From: Lachnoclostridium sp. UBA933
GTDB lineage: Bacteria; Bacillota; Clostridia; Lachnospirales; Lachnospiraceae
Length of the DNA: 5,868 bases
Reading direction: 5' to 3'
Assembly: GCA_002293545.1 (NCBI GenBank)
Contig: DBDL01000095.1
Location: 1,206-7,073, forward strand
Under the pieces are notes generated by a model that had not been told where the DNA came from, searched no databases, and saw nothing but the letters and a program-made list of their open reading frames with translations. The translations under genes and the position numbers were made by a program. Positions 5,028 through 5,868 of this stretch are shown one piece after another (the first letter of the stretch is position 1; every line of letters starts with the position of its first letter).

Positions 5028-5868
5028 TGAGCGAATCGTCCCGCCGCCCAGAACGATATCATCCGCATAAAATACGGCAGCCTGTCCCGGAGCGACTGCT
5101 TTCTGAGGAGTATGAAACACGCACTCCAGCAAATCAGCTTCTGTTTTTCGTATTGTTGCCGCAGTCCCTTTATGGTTATACCTTATCTTCACTTGAACCT
5201 CTTGTTCTCCGGTCAAATCTTCCACAGACATAAAGTGAAGCTGATTTACATACATTCTATCTGTTTTGCATTCATTTTCTGTTCCGAGCACTACTTCATT
5301 GGATTCCGGACGTATCTGAATAACAAACACCGGATAGCCCATGGCAATTCCCAGCCCTTTCCGCTGTCCGACCGTATAATGATAAATTCCTTTATGTTTT
5401 CCGACAATTGTTCCGTCTGACAGAATAAAATTCCCTTCCCCCGGAACCTTTTCCGTATTCCCGCGAATAAATCCGGCATAATCGTTATCCGGAATAAAGC
5501 ATATTTCCTGACTGTCCGGCTTATTTGCCACGCGTAACCCAATGTTTTCCGCAATCGAACGGATTTCATCCTTTTCATAGTCACCGACCGGCATTTTTGT
5601 ATGTTCCAATTGATACTGTGTCAGATTATATAACGCATAGGTCTGGTCCTTGGCGGTGGTTTTTGATTTTTTGACCGAAAAACGCCCGTTAGACAGCTTT
5701 ACTACTTTGGCATAATGACCGGTTGCAATAAAATCTGCGCCGATTTCCACAGAACGCCGCAGCAGTGATTCCCATTTCACATACCGGTTACAGGCAATAC
5801 AAGGATTCGGCGTCCGTCCCGCCAAATATTCCCGCTTAAAATATTCAATGACGTTTTCCTGAAAGTCC
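5025..5868 (-). CDS. mnmA: tRNA-specific 2-thiouridylase MnmA, C-terminal 280 residues (5' end beyond right edge)
   Basis: The minus strand is open from the right edge to TGA at 5027-5025. The visible part begins DFQENVIEYF and enters GRTPNPCIACN, so roughly the first 80 residues of a normal 360-residue MnmA, including the SGGVDSS ATP-binding PP-loop, lie outside. MnmA uses ATP and sulfur relayed from a cysteine desulfurase to make 2-thiouridine at the wobble base of tRNAs for Lys, Glu and Gln. Visible landmarks: first catalytic Cys in NPC (visible residue 23, codon 5801-5799), ADFIATGHYA, KDQTYALYNL, second catalytic Cys in SQEICFIPD (visible residue 123, codon 5501-5499), GIYHYTVGQRKGLGIA and the closing GGGTI of the beta-barrel domain. 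A TTG at 5825 is an internal Leu, not the start. The C-terminus is intact and its stop lies inside repeat array B. Confidence 0.93.
   Translation of the reverse strand, partial: DFQENVIEYFKREYLAGRTPNPCIACNRYVKWESLLRRSVEIGADFIATGHYAKVVKLSNGRFSVKKSKTTAKDQTYALYNLTQYQLEHTKMPVGDYEKDEIRSIAENIGLRVANKPDSQEICFIPDNDYAGFIRGNTEKVPGEGNFILSDGTIVGKHKGIYHYTVGQRKGLGIAMGYPVFVIQIRPESNEVVLGTENECKTDRMYVNQLHFMSVEDLTGEQEVQVKIRYNHKGTAATIRKTEADLLECVFHTPQKAVAPGQAAVFYADDIVLGGGTIRS

Noticed and set aside
4895..5233. Plus-strand open frame (TTG start) with a hexapeptide repeat such as EFVYRH and EFVYCR
   Set aside because: It has no ribosome binding site, the repeat follows automatically from the 18-bp DNA unit, and from 5025 on it is antisense to the well-conserved mnmA.

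Overview
The window looks like chromosomal DNA from a Gram-positive, moderately AT-rich anaerobe of the Clostridia, most likely a Lachnospiraceae relative. The grounds are the protein flavour (RqcH, MgtE, a HisJ-type PHP protein and an MnmA with the KDQTYALYNL variant), strong GGAGG-type ribosome binding sites and sigma-A-like promoters. This is inference from recognised sequence style, not from a database search.

Layout. Positions 1-288 (minus) hold the first 96 codons of a solute-binding-protein-like gene that runs off the left edge. A 246-bp divergent spacer then carries a good promoter for mgtE (535-1884, plus), a CBS-gated magnesium channel. The 308-bp gap 1885-2192 is not empty. It holds a degenerate short tandem repeat with two hairpins (1884-1980), the decayed C-terminal tail of a second, PstS-like binding protein on the minus strand (1986-2087), and an extended -10 promoter for the next gene. 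rqcH (2193-3974, plus) encodes the NFACT ribosome quality-control factor. A HisJ-family PHP phosphatase (4072-4884, plus) follows, with a possible promoter overlapping the rqcH stop codon. A second tandem repeat (4921-5027) fills the convergent gap to mnmA, which enters from the right on the minus strand (5025-5868, 5' end missing).

The genes are housekeeping functions with no obvious shared pathway. mgtE, rqcH and the PHP gene each seem to have their own promoter, so this is a run of single-gene units rather than one operon. RqcH and MnmA both serve translation (rescue of stalled 50S subunits and tRNA wobble thiolation), but they point in opposite directions.

The most unusual signal is in the spacers. 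Two AT-rich degenerate tandem repeats with a related unit (GTCATGA followed by a T/A-rich stretch) each start or end exactly at a stop codon. Each lies between convergent 3' ends, one of which is now only a gene remnant. No canonical intrinsic terminator is visible in the window. These arrays may be a lineage-specific 3'-end element. I see no CRISPR, insertion sequence, tRNA or rRNA, and no defence or mobile system.
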